Positions 16,266 through 25,200 of a stretch of DNA of 56,281 nucleotides are shown here, one piece after another (position 1 is the stretch's first letter; every line of letters starts with the position of its first letter). The notes below the pieces were generated by a model that was not told the origin of the DNA, did not search any database, and saw only the letters and a program-made list of their open reading frames with translations. This DNA is from JBDNJM01 sp041687755 (GTDB lineage Bacteria > Planctomycetota > UBA1135 > GCA-002686595), in assembly GCA_041687755.1 (NCBI GenBank), contig JBDNJM010000090.1, positions 1 through 56,281 of the forward strand. The letters run 5' to 3'. The translations under genes and the position numbers were made by a program.

Positions 16266-17033
16266 CTAGTTCGTGCCCCCGTTGCCGGCTGCGGGCGAGG
16301 GTGGGTTCTGTTGGGCGGGTTGCGGTGCGCTTCGCCAGCGGGGCTCGGGGACCAGGTCCGGATCGGGCGCCAGGGCGCGGGCCGAAGCGCGGGCGATCGA
16401 GGCCTCCTCCTCGCGGTCGGCGAACTCGAGCACAACCGAACGATCGAGCTCCACCCGCCAGGGCTCCGCGCCGAGCGAGCGGGCGCGGTCCAGCAGCGCC
16501 AGGGCCTGCTCGGGATCGCCGTCGAGGCTCTCGACTTGGGCGGCGGCCAGGTACGGCTCGGGCGCTCGGGAGACCAACAGCCGAGCCGTCGCCAGGACCC
16601 CACGGGCGCCCGCCAAATCGCCGCCCTGGGCGGCCAGGCGGGCGTACAGCACGGCGGCGGCCACGTGCCCCGGATCGCGGCGTAGGGCCTGGGCCAGCTC
16701 GCGCTCGGCTGCGATCCGATCGCCGGCGCGCAGGGCGAGCGCGCCGGATGCGGCGCGCAGCTCCGCGTCGTCGGGTAGCCGCAGGACCAGCAGCGCGAAG
16801 CGGGGCCGCAGGGCGCGCTCGGCCGCTAACCGCTCGCGCGGCGCGTCGACGGTGGCGGCGGCCTCCAGGGCATCGAAGGCCTCCGCGCGCTCGCGTTCCA
16901 CGCCAAGGGCCGGGTCGTCGCCGAGCCGGCCGGAGGGGGATAGGCAACCCGCGAGCAAGAGCGCGAGCGCGAGGCCCGAGCCCGCCCGGGGACCCCAGGA
17001 GTTCAGTGGGGCTCGGAGAGGGAGTCGATTCAT
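16266..17033 (-). CDS. TPR lipoprotein of the Tad locus (TadD-like)
   Basis: The 255-aa product (ATG 17033) has a lipoprotein signal with lipobox LLAGC at about residues 26-30. About residues 85-220 contain helical pairs of TPR type (GDRIAAERELAQALRRDPGHV, EQALALLDRARSLGAEP). TadD-type TPR lipoproteins assist assembly of the outer-membrane secretin in Tad systems. It lies 14 bases after tadC, in the same direction, as the last gene of the operon. The tail is Pro/Gln-rich and disordered. The open frame extends far upstream, but only this Met gives a signal peptide and avoids overlap with tadC. Confidence 0.8.
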   Translation of the reverse strand: MNRLPLRAPLNSWGPRAGSGLALALLLAGCLSPSGRLGDDPALGVERERAEAFDALEAAATVDAPRERLAAERALRPRFALLVLRLPDDAELRAASGALALRAGDRIAAERELAQALRRDPGHVAAAVLYARLAAQGGDLAGARGVLATARLLVSRAPEPYLAAAQVESLDGDPEQALALLDRARSLGAEPWRVELDRSVVLEFADREEEASIARASARALAPDPDLVPEPRWRSAPQPAQQNPPSPAAGNGGTN

Positions 17034-17047
17034 GGTCAAGATGCGGG

Positions 17048-17962
17048 TCACTGGAGGCCTCCGGTCACGCCGCTGACCGTCTCCCAGAACCGGACGAGGG
17101 CCGGGCCGAGGGTTACGATCAAGAGGCCTGGCAGGAAGCAGGCGATCAAGGGTCCCGCGAGGCGCGCGGGCAGGGTTTGGGCGTGCGCCAGGGCGCGCTC
17201 GCGCCGCACACTCCAAAGCTCGTCGGCCTGGCGCCGGAGGGTCCCGGAGAGCCCCACGCCCAGCCGCTCGGAATGGGTCATCGCGGCCACGAAGATGTCG
17301 ACGCCGGGCACGCCGGCGCGGTCCGCGAGCCGGCGAAAGCTCTCCTCGCGCGGCAGGCCGGCGAGCACGTCGGAACGGTATCCGGCCAGCTCTTCGCCGA
17401 GGGGCCGACGGTCGCGAGGACCCTCGGCCGCGACGATGCGCGCCAAGGACGCGTCGAAGCCCAGGCCCGAGCGCGCCAGCGACGCCAGCAGCTCGAGGGC
17501 CACCGGCAGGTCGCGCTCGAACGCATCGGCGCGCCGCCGCCGCGCGCGGCGCACCCGGACCAAGGGCAGGGATCCGACCAAGAGCACCAGCAGCGCCCCG
17601 CTCAGATCGAACACGGGCCCGACGAGCTCGCCGAGGCCGCCCGGCACGGCCGCGGCCGCCGAGCGCGCTCCGTCGAACATGCCAGAGCGCGTCAGCAGCA
17701 CGGCCACCATCACCCCGAGGGCTAAGGCCGTCCCCTGGAGCCACCAAAAGATCGTCGGCGCCCGGGGGTCGCGATAGCCGGCCAGGAACAGCCAGCGCCG
17801 GATGCTGCCCTCCGCGCCCGTCGCCAGGGCTTCGCGCTCGCGCTCGAACAGCCGGCTGCGCACGAGCCGGCGCCGCGCCAGCTGGCGCGAGACGACGACG
17901 GTCGCTGTACCGAGCGCGCCCAGCCCGAGGACCGTCAGGACCGTGGAGAGCACCTCGCTCAC
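17048..17962 (-). CDS. tadC: TadC, inner-membrane platform protein (T2SF family)
   Basis: This 304-aa protein of the type II secretion F family pairs with TadB to form the inner-membrane platform on which the TadA ATPase works. It has an N-terminal membrane helix (VLSTVLTVLGLGAL), two more near residues 75-95 and 115-135, the cytoplasmic T2SF domain with ALELLASLARSGLGFDASL and DIFVAAMTHSERLGVGLSG, and a C-terminal helix LIACFLPGLLIVTLGPAL. I chose GTG 17962 because it overlaps the tadB stop as GTGA, the pattern seen along the operon; an upstream Met is less likely. Confidence 0.9.
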   Translation of the reverse strand: MSEVLSTVLTVLGLGALGTATVVVSRQLARRRLVRSRLFEREREALATGAEGSIRRWLFLAGYRDPRAPTIFWWLQGTALALGVMVAVLLTRSGMFDGARSAAAAVPGGLGELVGPVFDLSGALLVLLVGSLPLVRVRRARRRRADAFERDLPVALELLASLARSGLGFDASLARIVAAEGPRDRRPLGEELAGYRSDVLAGLPREESFRRLADRAGVPGVDIFVAAMTHSERLGVGLSGTLRRQADELWSVRRERALAHAQTLPARLAGPLIACFLPGLLIVTLGPALVRFWETVSGVTGGLQ

Positions 17963-18816
17963 AGCTCCCCCCCCGCGATGGAGTCGATCCAAACCAGACC
18001 GAGCGCCTGGAGCCCGAGCACGGACGCCAGCATGAAGTCGCCCACCTCGGCCTCGAGGAACGCGCGCAACGAGTCGGGATCGCGGCCGAGGGTCAGGCCG
18101 AAGAGGCCCCAGGTCACCACGAGCACGACCCCCGCCGAGATCCGCGCCTCCAGGCTCTGCGAGTTGATCCGTCGCCGCAGGGCCAGTCGTCCACGGGTGG
18201 TGCGCCCGACACCGGCCAGGGCCTCGGCGTACCCGCCGCCGCCCTCCCAGCTCGCGCCGAGGGTCAGGCCCGCCAGGCGAAAGGTCTCGAGCGGAACCCG
18301 CCGACCCAGGGAGGTCAGCGCCTCGACCGGCGCGTCGCCCACCCGTAGGCGTTCGACCATGTCGAGCAGCAAAGACCGCATCGGATCACCCACCCGCGTC
18401 GCTCCGGCGGCCAGGGCGTCCACCAGACCGACGCCCGCGTGCAGGGCCCCGACCATCAGGTCGAGCGCCTCGGCCAACTGGGACTCGAGCCGAACCTGGC
18501 GGCGCACGAACCAGAAGGACTCGAGCTGGGTCGCGATCGCACCCACCAGCGCTCCGCCGGCGAGCGAAACCAGCGACCCGAGCCCGAGGAGCGCGAGGCC
18601 CGCCGCCGCCGCGACCGCCGCCGCCAACGCGACCCAGCGCGGCCGGCGCAGGAAGTCCGCGCCGTCGTCGCCCTCGAGCGGCGGGTCGTCCAGGTCCAGG
18701 TCCAGGCCGCCGCCGTCGCCGAGCCGCGCCACCACGCGCCGCCGCCGCAGGCCGCCCCAGCCCACGATCGCGGCCGCCACCGACAGCGCCAACAGCAGGC
18801 CTTCGAGCGCAGTCAT
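17959..18816 (-). CDS. tadB: TadB, inner-membrane platform protein
   Basis: The 285-aa product has an N-terminal helix (LEGLLLALSVAAAIVGW), a central pair of helices (VALAAAVAAAAGLALLGLG... GGALVGAIA), the T2SF cytoplasmic domain with EALDLMVGALHAGVGLVDAL and GDPMRSLLLDMVERLRVG, and a C-terminal helix VVLVVTWGLFGL. It is the partner of TadC in the Tad platform. The ATG overlaps the tadA stop and its own stop overlaps the tadC start, each by 4 bases. The acidic linker DLDLDDPPLEGDDG near residue 40 is unusually strong. Confidence 0.9.
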   Translation of the reverse strand: MTALEGLLLALSVAAAIVGWGGLRRRRVVARLGDGGGLDLDLDDPPLEGDDGADFLRRPRWVALAAAVAAAAGLALLGLGSLVSLAGGALVGAIATQLESFWFVRRQVRLESQLAEALDLMVGALHAGVGLVDALAAGATRVGDPMRSLLLDMVERLRVGDAPVEALTSLGRRVPLETFRLAGLTLGASWEGGGGYAEALAGVGRTTRGRLALRRRINSQSLEARISAGVVLVVTWGLFGLTLGRDPDSLRAFLEAEVGDFMLASVLGLQALGLVWIDSIAGGEL

Positions 18817-20309
18817 CCGCGCTCTCCGGGCAGCTGGCGGAAGATGCTGTTCGAGAACTCCTCGCCACCCTGACGGTGCGCCTCCAGGAAGCGCGGCACC
18901 GTTCCGGTCGGCATGAAGTCCCCGCGCACGCGCCGCCCGTCGCTGCCGCTGGACCGGAAGCGGAAGATTTCTTGGAGCAGGATCGTGTCGCCCTCGAGGC
19001 CTGTGATCTCGGCCACCGAGGCCACCCGGCGCACGCCGTCCTCATACCGCCGCACGTGCACGACGAGCTGGAAGGCGGACGCGATCTGCTCGCGAATCGC
19101 GCGCGAGGGCAGGTCCACGCCAGCCAACAAAACCATCGTCTCCAGCCGCGACAGCGCGTCGCGGGGCGAGTTGGCGTGGACCGTGGTCAGCCCGCCTTCG
19201 TGGCCGGTGTTCATGGCCTGGAGCATGTCCAGGGCTTCGGGCCCGCGCACCTCGCCGACCAGGATCCGCGTCGGTCGCATGCGCAGGGCGTTGATCACCA
19301 GGTCGCGGGTGCTAATCGCACCCTGGCCCTCGACATTCGCCGGCCGGGTCTCGAGCCGCACCACGTGGGTTTGGTCGAGCTGCAGCTCCGCCGTGTCCTC
19401 GATCGTCAGCATTCGCTCGCCGTCGGGGATCGACTCGGCGATCGCCCCGAGCAGGGTCGATTTGCCGGCGCCGGTTCCGCCCGAGACGAGGATGCTCTGG
19501 CGCGAGCGCACCGCGGCCTCGAACAGGCTAGCCATCGCTTCGGAAAACATGTCGCGCTCGATCAGGTCCTTGGCGCGCAGGCGCACGTGTCCGAAGCGGC
19601 GGATCGAGAGGGTTGGCGAGTCGATCGACACCGGCGGCAGGGTGGCGTTGACGCGGCTGCCGTCGGGCAAACGCAGGTCGACCATCGGCCAGGCCTGGTC
19701 GATCCGCCGGCCCATGCGCGCGGCCAGGCGCTCGATCAGTCGCCGCACGTGCTCCTCGTCGCGGAAGCGCACCGCTGTAAGCTCGAGGCGCCCGAAGCGC
19801 TCCACGTAGACCGCGTCCGGGCCGTTGACCAGGATGTCGGTCACCGCCGGGTCGGCCATCAACGGTGCGAGCGGGCCAACGCCGAGCGCCTCCTCGACCA
19901 GCTCGTCGGCTAGCCGCCCGCGCTCGCCCGCGTTGAGCGCCAGCTCCTCCTCGAGCAAGACTTCGTTCACGAAGTCCTCGACCGCGATGCGCACGCCCTC
20001 GTCGCCGCCGCGGTCGGCCCCGCCGCGCGCCAGCCGCTCGAACAGCCGACGCTGAAGCTCGCTCTTGACGCGCAGGTAGCCGGAAGGCGCAGGCGCCTCG
20101 ACCGACGGCTCGGTGCGCGTACGCGAGGGCCGGAACGAGCGCTCGAAAGGCGACGCGCTCCGACGCCGCAGGGACTCCCGCAGCCCGGCGTCACCGCCCG
20201 GCTCGAGTCGGGCGCCCTGGGCCCCGTCGCTCGCCGTCCGTTCGACGGAGGCCTCGTCGGGACGCCGGGTCCCGTCCCGGCCGCGGTCCCCGCTGCCCGC
20301 GGTGCTCAC
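18813..20309 (-). CDS. tadA: TadA/CpaF secretion ATPase
   Basis: A 498-aa GspE/VirB11-type ATPase that powers Flp pilus assembly at the inner membrane. Walker A is GGTGAGKST (about residue 276), then IEDTAELQLDQTHVV, the Walker B-region VGEVRGPEALDMLQ and the His box TGHEGGLTTVHANS. The N-terminal domain has PLMADPAVTDILVNG and RRIDQAWPMVDLRLPDG, both typical of CpaF. The first 100 or so residues are Arg/Ser-rich and disordered. GTG 20309 is chosen because it overlaps the tadZ stop as GTGA; any start further upstream would run deep into tadZ. Confidence 0.94.
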   Translation of the reverse strand: MSTAGSGDRGRDGTRRPDEASVERTASDGAQGARLEPGGDAGLRESLRRRSASPFERSFRPSRTRTEPSVEAPAPSGYLRVKSELQRRLFERLARGGADRGGDEGVRIAVEDFVNEVLLEEELALNAGERGRLADELVEEALGVGPLAPLMADPAVTDILVNGPDAVYVERFGRLELTAVRFRDEEHVRRLIERLAARMGRRIDQAWPMVDLRLPDGSRVNATLPPVSIDSPTLSIRRFGHVRLRAKDLIERDMFSEAMASLFEAAVRSRQSILVSGGTGAGKSTLLGAIAESIPDGERMLTIEDTAELQLDQTHVVRLETRPANVEGQGAISTRDLVINALRMRPTRILVGEVRGPEALDMLQAMNTGHEGGLTTVHANSPRDALSRLETMVLLAGVDLPSRAIREQIASAFQLVVHVRRYEDGVRRVASVAEITGLEGDTILLQEIFRFRSSGSDGRRVRGDFMPTGTVPRFLEAHRQGGEEFSNSIFRQLPGERG

Positions 20310-21487
20310 GAGCGCACCTCCGCGGCCGCGGCGCCGCGCACCGGAAGCGACTCCAAGTCGTCCACGATGGTTCGCAGCGCCCGGCTCACGCGCGACCAGC
20401 GCCCGGCGGCGAGGCCGTAGGGCTGGCCCAGGTCGGCGGCCGCCAGGAAGCCCTTCGAGAAGGGTATGACCACCTCCACCGGGCACTCGAGTCGGCTCTC
20501 GACGTCGCGCGCCCCCAGGGAACCCGCGAAACGGGGTTGGGTCCCGTTGAGCGCCAGGCGCACCCGCTCGGAGGGCACACCTAGCCGCTCAAGCACGCGC
20601 AGGAAAGCGGCCGTGCCGCGCACCGTGGGCACGCTGGCCGTGGTCACCACCCAGACGCGGTCGGACAGGTCAAGTGAGGTCATCGCGATGCCGTCGAGTA
20701 GTGGAAAGCTGTCGACAATCACCCAGTCGTAGGTGCGCCGCGCAACGGCCAGGGCCCGGCCCAGGGCGGCGTCGTCGATCGCGGCTGCCTCGGCCGCGTC
20801 ACGCGGCGCCGCCAGCAGGTCGAGCCCGGACTCGTGGTCGGTGACCAGGTTGCGCAAGAGCGTCTCGTCGAGCCGGTAGAGCTCGCGGGCGGCATCCGCC
20901 AGGGTCGCCTCAGGCTCCAGGTCGAGCATCGCCGCGCACACGCCGAGCTGCAGGGACGCGTCGAGCAGCAGCACGCGGCCCGGATTCCTGCGGGCGAGTA
21001 GCGTCGCCACGTTGATGGCCAGGGTCGATTTGCCGACCCCACCTTTGTTACCGACGAAGGAAACCACCCGCCCCGTGGCACTGCCCGTGCGCGCCCCGAG
21101 CACCTGGCGCCCGAGCACCTCGTCGAGTTCGCCCGCCGACACCGGGCGACGGAGGAAGTCGCGCACCCCCGCGCGCATCAGCCCGATCCATTCGTCGCGC
21201 TGCTCGAGCGCGTCTCCGGCCTCGGATCGGTAGGCGGCCACCATCAGCGTCCCTGGGGCCGTGCGATGCAGCTCCTCCGCCGCCACGCGCACCGCCAGGG
21301 GATCGCGATCCACGTCGATCACCGCCAGCTCGGGCGAGCGGTCGCGGACCGCCTCGACGCCGCGCTGCAGCTCCGGCTCGGAGGACACCCGCGCCTGCAC
21401 GCCGTCGAGTCCCTCGAGCGCGGCCCGCAGCTCCCCGGCCAGGGCTTCACCGCCGCCGATGACCTGCACGTCGAGCCTGCGCTTCAT
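20306..21487 (-). CDS. tadZ: TadZ/CpaE ParA-like localisation ATPase
   Basis: The 393-aa product has an N-terminal receiver-like domain (about 1-125, with ELAVIDVDRDPLAV and GVRDFLRRPVSAGEL) and a ParA/MinD-type ATPase with the deviant Walker A GNKGGVGKST at about residues 144-153. YDWVIVDSFPLLDG is the Walker B region. TadZ proteins set the polar or focal site of the Tad machine. The ATG overlaps the stop of the upstream tadG by 4 bases. All ATPase residues are present, unlike some TadZ proteins that lack them. Confidence 0.92.
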   Translation of the reverse strand: MKRRLDVQVIGGGEALAGELRAALEGLDGVQARVSSEPELQRGVEAVRDRSPELAVIDVDRDPLAVRVAAEELHRTAPGTLMVAAYRSEAGDALEQRDEWIGLMRAGVRDFLRRPVSAGELDEVLGRQVLGARTGSATGRVVSFVGNKGGVGKSTLAINVATLLARRNPGRVLLLDASLQLGVCAAMLDLEPEATLADAARELYRLDETLLRNLVTDHESGLDLLAAPRDAAEAAAIDDAALGRALAVARRTYDWVIVDSFPLLDGIAMTSLDLSDRVWVVTTASVPTVRGTAAFLRVLERLGVPSERVRLALNGTQPRFAGSLGARDVESRLECPVEVVIPFSKGFLAAADLGQPYGLAAGRWSRVSRALRTIVDDLESLPVRGAAAAEVRS

Positions 21488-22788
21488 CGGACGAGCACCG
21501 GCACGAGCAGGCGGTCGGTGACCGCGTCGAACAGGGCGCGCAGGCCGGGCACCGACGCCGGTCCGGCTTCCTCGAGCGCCAGCCAAGCGTCCGGCGCGTG
21601 GGCGGTCGCGCGCTCGGAGGCGACCGTGATCCCGAGCCGCTGCGCCTCGAGCCGCAGGGTGCCGGTGGCCAGGTCTGCCTCGGTGTTCGTCACGAGCAGC
21701 GCGCCGAAGGCCACCACCCGCACCAGCCCCGGGCCTTCGGCCTGCACCAGCGCGAGCGTGCGCGGTCCGACGGAGGCCTGGGCGTCGTCGGGTGCGGGCG
21801 GGCCGCCGGCGAGCGCCGGGGACAGCGGGTTGCCGACCGCGAGCCGGCCGGCAACCGGGACGATGGCCCCGACCGCCGCGCCACCGCCGAGCTCCACCAC
21901 GCGGCCTGCAGCGGCCTCGAGCAGCAGCATGTCGCCGGGCGAGCCGGCGTTCCAGAAGGCCACATCGAGTGCCCACACTCCGGCACCGGTGGCGCTCGGT
22001 CCGAACTCGAGCAGGCCGCTGCCGTCGGGCCCGAGGCACGCCGCCAGCGCCGGGCGCGCGTCGGCGATCGCGGTGGCGCGCACGGTCAGCCCGTCGCGGC
22101 GGGGGTCGTAGACCTCGCCGCTCCCATTCACGGGCTGCAGGCTGGCGCCCAGGCCAAACAGCAGCGGGAGCGGCGGACCGGAGCTGCTCACGTCGGGCAC
22201 CGCGTCGAGACCCTGGGCATCGCGCGTTCGGCGCGCCCGCACGAGAAAGGCGTTGGCCGACCCCGCCGCGTCCGGGGACGCGGGCTCGAAGTCGGTGCGC
22301 TCGTAGGTCGCTGTCTCGAAGGCGGGCTGTTCCGCTCGAAAGGCCCCGGCTACCAGGTCGCCGTGCGGCGCGTTGAGCCGGTTGAGCTCGAGCTCGGGGA
22401 TGTAGCGGCTGATCTGTGCGGGATCGAAGCCGCCTGCTCCGCCGATCCCCGCGAGGGCCTGGGTCTGCACGATGCCGCCCGCGCCCAGCGCCAGTCCCGC
22501 GTTCGGCGTGGACAAGTCTAGGTCGGCGTCGAAGCTGCGGAGCACTGCGTCGCGCGCAGACTCGCGACGCACGCGTTCCGCGTCGTCCAGCCCGCGGTCG
22601 CGTCCGCGCAAGCCCTCGCGAGCGGCCAGATCGACGGCATCCTGAAGCTCGGCCTGGGCGGCGCCGGCTGCCCCGAGTTCGACGACCGCCGCGGCCAGGG
22701 CGAACAGCCCAAAGATCGTCAGCGCGACGAGCACCAGCACCGTGCCGGCGCGCCTTCGTGCCGGGGACCTGTGGACCGCAAGCTTCAC
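21484..22788 (-). CDS. TadG-like pilus-assembly minor pilin protein
   Basis: A 434-aa protein that starts with GTG 22788 in a GTGA overlap with cpaB. Residues about 12-40 (RRRAGTVLVLVALTIFGLFALAAAVVEL, positions only approximate) form the pseudopilin-type helix after a basic leader; the rest is exported, beginning with DAVDLAAREGLRG as in TadG/TadE_N proteins that hold a Tad-like DLAALA motif. The C-terminal 350 residues have no recognised domain. It probably acts as a periplasm-spanning or minor pilin part of the machine. There is no vWA domain as in classical TadG, so the name is by position and N-terminus. Confidence 0.75.
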   Translation of the reverse strand: MKLAVHRSPARRRAGTVLVLVALTIFGLFALAAAVVELGAAGAAQAELQDAVDLAAREGLRGRDRGLDDAERVRRESARDAVLRSFDADLDLSTPNAGLALGAGGIVQTQALAGIGGAGGFDPAQISRYIPELELNRLNAPHGDLVAGAFRAEQPAFETATYERTDFEPASPDAAGSANAFLVRARRTRDAQGLDAVPDVSSSGPPLPLLFGLGASLQPVNGSGEVYDPRRDGLTVRATAIADARPALAACLGPDGSGLLEFGPSATGAGVWALDVAFWNAGSPGDMLLLEAAAGRVVELGGGAAVGAIVPVAGRLAVGNPLSPALAGGPPAPDDAQASVGPRTLALVQAEGPGLVRVVAFGALLVTNTEADLATGTLRLEAQRLGITVASERATAHAPDAWLALEEAGPASVPGLRALFDAVTDRLLVPVLVR

Positions 22789-23792
22789 GGGCGCTCGACG
22801 CCCGCGCGCCCGGGAACCGGCACGATTTGGCGCTCCGCGCCGTCGATACGGTCGACCAGCGACAGGCCACCGTCGACACCGCTGCCGCCGAGCCAGCGCG
22901 GGCGCTCGCGCACGGGCACCGGCGTCAGGCTTTCCGCGGGGTCATCCGGGTGGCCCGAGCGCGGAGCGCAGGTGAGCTCGGCCTCGACCACGAGCGCTTC
23001 CATCAGCGCGGCCAGCTCCTCGGGCCGCACGGCGATGACCAGCTCCTGCACCGGCCTGGTGCGGACGCTCAGGCCCTGGCTGAGGCTCGCGCTCGAGACC
23101 GGCACCTGGCGGGTGGACAGGGGCTCGACCACCACCCCACTCTGGACCAGGACCTCGACAGCGGCCCGTCGCGACGCGCCCTCGGCCGACGCCTCGGCCC
23201 GGGCCTGGGCGGCGAACACGCCGCTGAACGGGATCGACGCCGCGGCACCGGGGGTCCGGTCGAGCGCCTGCGCAGAGAGGATGTCGAAGCGATCGCCCGG
23301 CAGCAGGCCCGCGATCCCGCGGATCGCCTCGGACTCGATCCGGAGGCCGCGCATGTGGGCCGGGATCCCGCCGACCAGGCCGGGGCGGGTGCCCTCGGGC
23401 AGGAAGTCGGAATCGCGGAAGGCGTATCCGGCCGCTTTTTTGCGCGCCATCACGCGTCCGATGATCGAACTCAGGTCGGTGATCAGCTCCAGCTCCTCAA
23501 CGCGTTGCTCCGGGAGGTACTGCCGCGCCATGCCGAGATCGACCGCGCGAATCAGGTGGTCGCGCGTGACCTTGGCGTAGGCGGGCACGGCGAGCGCCGA
23601 GAGCGGCACTACCACCTCGCCGGGCGCGAGGCCGCTCGACTCGGAGGCCGCGACTTCCTGCATCCACGGCAGGGGCAGCAGCCCGCGCCGGTGGAGCGTC
23701 CAGCCCGCGACGGCGAGCACCCCCACAAGTCCGAGGAGGGTCGCCACGATGGGGAAGCCGGAACGACGGCGGCGGCGGCGGGGAGCTGTCAT
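22785..23792 (-). CDS. cpaB: CpaB/RcpC pilus assembly protein
   Basis: A 335-aa protein with a basic N-terminus, one membrane helix (FPIVATLLGLVGVLAVAG, about 13-30) and a SAF domain (VVVPLSALAVPAYAKVTRDHL, about 60-85), followed by the RcpC C-terminal domain with LLPGDRFDIL, where GDxVDV is usual. CpaB joins the secretin to the inner-membrane parts of Tad systems and may bind the peptidoglycan. It overlaps tadE and tadG by 4 bases each. The C-terminal 60 residues are Pro-rich and look like an added tail. Confidence 0.88.
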   Translation of the reverse strand: MTAPRRRRRRSGFPIVATLLGLVGVLAVAGWTLHRRGLLPLPWMQEVAASESSGLAPGEVVVPLSALAVPAYAKVTRDHLIRAVDLGMARQYLPEQRVEELELITDLSSIIGRVMARKKAAGYAFRDSDFLPEGTRPGLVGGIPAHMRGLRIESEAIRGIAGLLPGDRFDILSAQALDRTPGAAASIPFSGVFAAQARAEASAEGASRRAAVEVLVQSGVVVEPLSTRQVPVSSASLSQGLSVRTRPVQELVIAVRPEELAALMEALVVEAELTCAPRSGHPDDPAESLTPVPVRERPRWLGGSGVDGGLSLVDRIDGAERQIVPVPGRAGVERP

Positions 23793-24778
23793 GGGCCGAT
23801 GGGAAGTTCGCGGCGTTGGATCGATTGCGCGGCGAACAGCCGCCGAAAAGGTCGGACCTCGACCCCCAGGGCCACCAGCCGACCGAGGCCGTAGGGGCCA
23901 CCGTAGGCGCCCCCGGGAGCGAGGTCGGCGAGCAACTCGCCCGGCGCGTCTGGCGACAGGTCGGCGACCGTCACGGCGCCATCCTGGGCCACGTTCGGGG
24001 ACTGGAGATTGGGCGAGAAGGGGCCCGCGGGCCCGCTGCGGTAGGAGGCCAAGGTGGCGGCTTGGAACGGGACGTGCACCCGAACCGCCACCAGACCGCC
24101 GTCCGGCGAGAGCGCGCTGAACGGGCTGTCGGCCGGCGACGCCGGGTTCAGCGGATCGGCGCGAACTTCTTCGAGGACGCTCCGCCAGACGATCGTCTCC
24201 TCGCCGTTGGCCCCGCGCTGGACGACCTGGGGGATGCCCACGGTCAGTCCGCTGCCACCCGGCGGCGCGTCGGGGTCAAGCAGCAGCGCGCCGGGATACC
24301 GGATCAAGTCGCGGGTCCCCAGACCCTGTCCAAGCTCGACGGTCCCGCGCACCATTAGCGGACGCAGGGCGCGGTTGACCACCGGCAGTACCGCGAAGAA
24401 GGCGTCTATGTCGAGCGGGCCGACGCCAGGGATTCCGTCCACGTCGGGCACTTGAGTGCCCACATCGATCACGAGCCAGGCCGGGTCGTAGACGCGCTCC
24501 CGCACGAGCGGCTCGGCCAGCGCCTCGTCGAAGGTCATGCTCGCGGGCAGCGGCAGGAGCGCCAGCTCACGCGCTGCAACGCTCGCGGCCTGCTCGGCCC
24601 CCCGCGCCAGCACGTAGGCGCGTCCCATCTCGACAATTGCCGCCAGCAGCACGTACAGGATCAGTGCCACCAGCGCGAATTCGACCAGCACCGCGCCCCC
24701 CTGGGAGTTGGGGCGTCGGGGGTCGCGCAGGCTCCCAGCACGCGGACGAAGACGGGTTCGGGGTCGGAGGCACTTCAT
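23789..24778 (-). CDS. tadE: TadE-like minor pilin
   Basis: From ATG 24778 the 329-aa product has a basic leader and the TadE_N signature GGAVLVEFALVALILYVLL, with the Glu five residues into the mature helix as in class III prepilins, cleaved before it by a TadV-type peptidase. The remaining 270 residues are exported and much longer than in classical TadE (about 150-200 aa). It is the first gene after the hairpin at 24791-24815. A start further upstream would pass through that hairpin and has no leader, so ATG 24778 is preferred. Confidence 0.82.
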   Translation of the reverse strand: MKCLRPRTRLRPRAGSLRDPRRPNSQGGAVLVEFALVALILYVLLAAIVEMGRAYVLARGAEQAASVAARELALLPLPASMTFDEALAEPLVRERVYDPAWLVIDVGTQVPDVDGIPGVGPLDIDAFFAVLPVVNRALRPLMVRGTVELGQGLGTRDLIRYPGALLLDPDAPPGGSGLTVGIPQVVQRGANGEETIVWRSVLEEVRADPLNPASPADSPFSALSPDGGLVAVRVHVPFQAATLASYRSGPAGPFSPNLQSPNVAQDGAVTVADLSPDAPGELLADLAPGGAYGGPYGLGRLVALGVEVRPFRRLFAAQSIQRRELPIGP

Positions 24779-24790
24779 TAGGACATGAGT

Positions 24791-24815
24791 CCGGGAGGGA
24801 TTGAAGCCCTCCCGG
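24791..24815 (-). terminator. Hairpin between flp and tadE
   Basis: CCGGGAGGG (24791-24799) and CCCTCCCGG (24807-24815) form a perfect 9-base, GC-only stem with a 7-base loop in the 77-base gap after flp. No T-run follows, so it may be a partial terminator or a stabiliser of the flp 3' end. Either would raise pilin over machine parts. Confidence 0.7.
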
Positions 24816-24855
24816 CCACTCGCGATATGGCCCGCATGGGCGGGCAGTGGGCGCA

Positions 24856-25200
24856 TCAGTCGATGACGAGGTCGGTGATGTCGCCGCCGGCACCGAGCAG
24901 GTTCTCGCTCAGGCGCGAGGTGCCTGAGCCGGCCAGGACGTCGGCGGTGTTGACCGCGATCGGTCCCGCGCCGCCGTCCGTGGTCTCGATCAGCTTGCCG
25001 CTGAAGATCGGGCCGTTGTCATCGGAGTGGGCGCCCGGGAGCACCGTTGCGGTGGCCGCCAGGAGGTCGTTGGTCTTGTGCCCGAAGATCGAGACGGCCG
25101 CGGCCGAGATCAGGGCCACGCCGGCGATCAGCAGGCCGTACTCAACGAGCGCGGCTCCGCGGCGGCGAGAGGTGGAGGTGGTGGGTCGACGGAACTTCAT
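24856..25200 (-). CDS. flp: Flp-type major pilin
   Basis: The 114-aa product has a basic leader (MKFRRPTTSTSRRRG) and the Flp helix GAALVEYGLLIAGVALISAA, with the Glu-Tyr pair that marks Flp prepilins (cleavage by TadV before the Ala-Leu stretch). Classical Flp pilins are 50-80 aa; this one has an extra 60-residue C-terminal part with no Cys. It starts in a 4-base ATGA overlap with the secretin gene and is followed by a strong hairpin. As the only pilin of normal form in the locus it is most likely the major subunit. Confidence 0.88.
   Translation of the reverse strand: MKFRRPTTSTSRRRGAALVEYGLLIAGVALISAAAVSIFGHKTNDLLAATATVLPGAHSDDNGPIFSGKLIETTDGGAGPIAVNTADVLAGSGTSRLSENLLGAGGDITDLVID

Noticed and set aside
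20306..22879. Very long minus-strand open frame (857 codons) over tadG and tadZ
   Set aside because: Only the last 393 codons have ParA-like text. The rest is Arg/Pro-rich shadow sequence antisense in frame to the real tadG gene.
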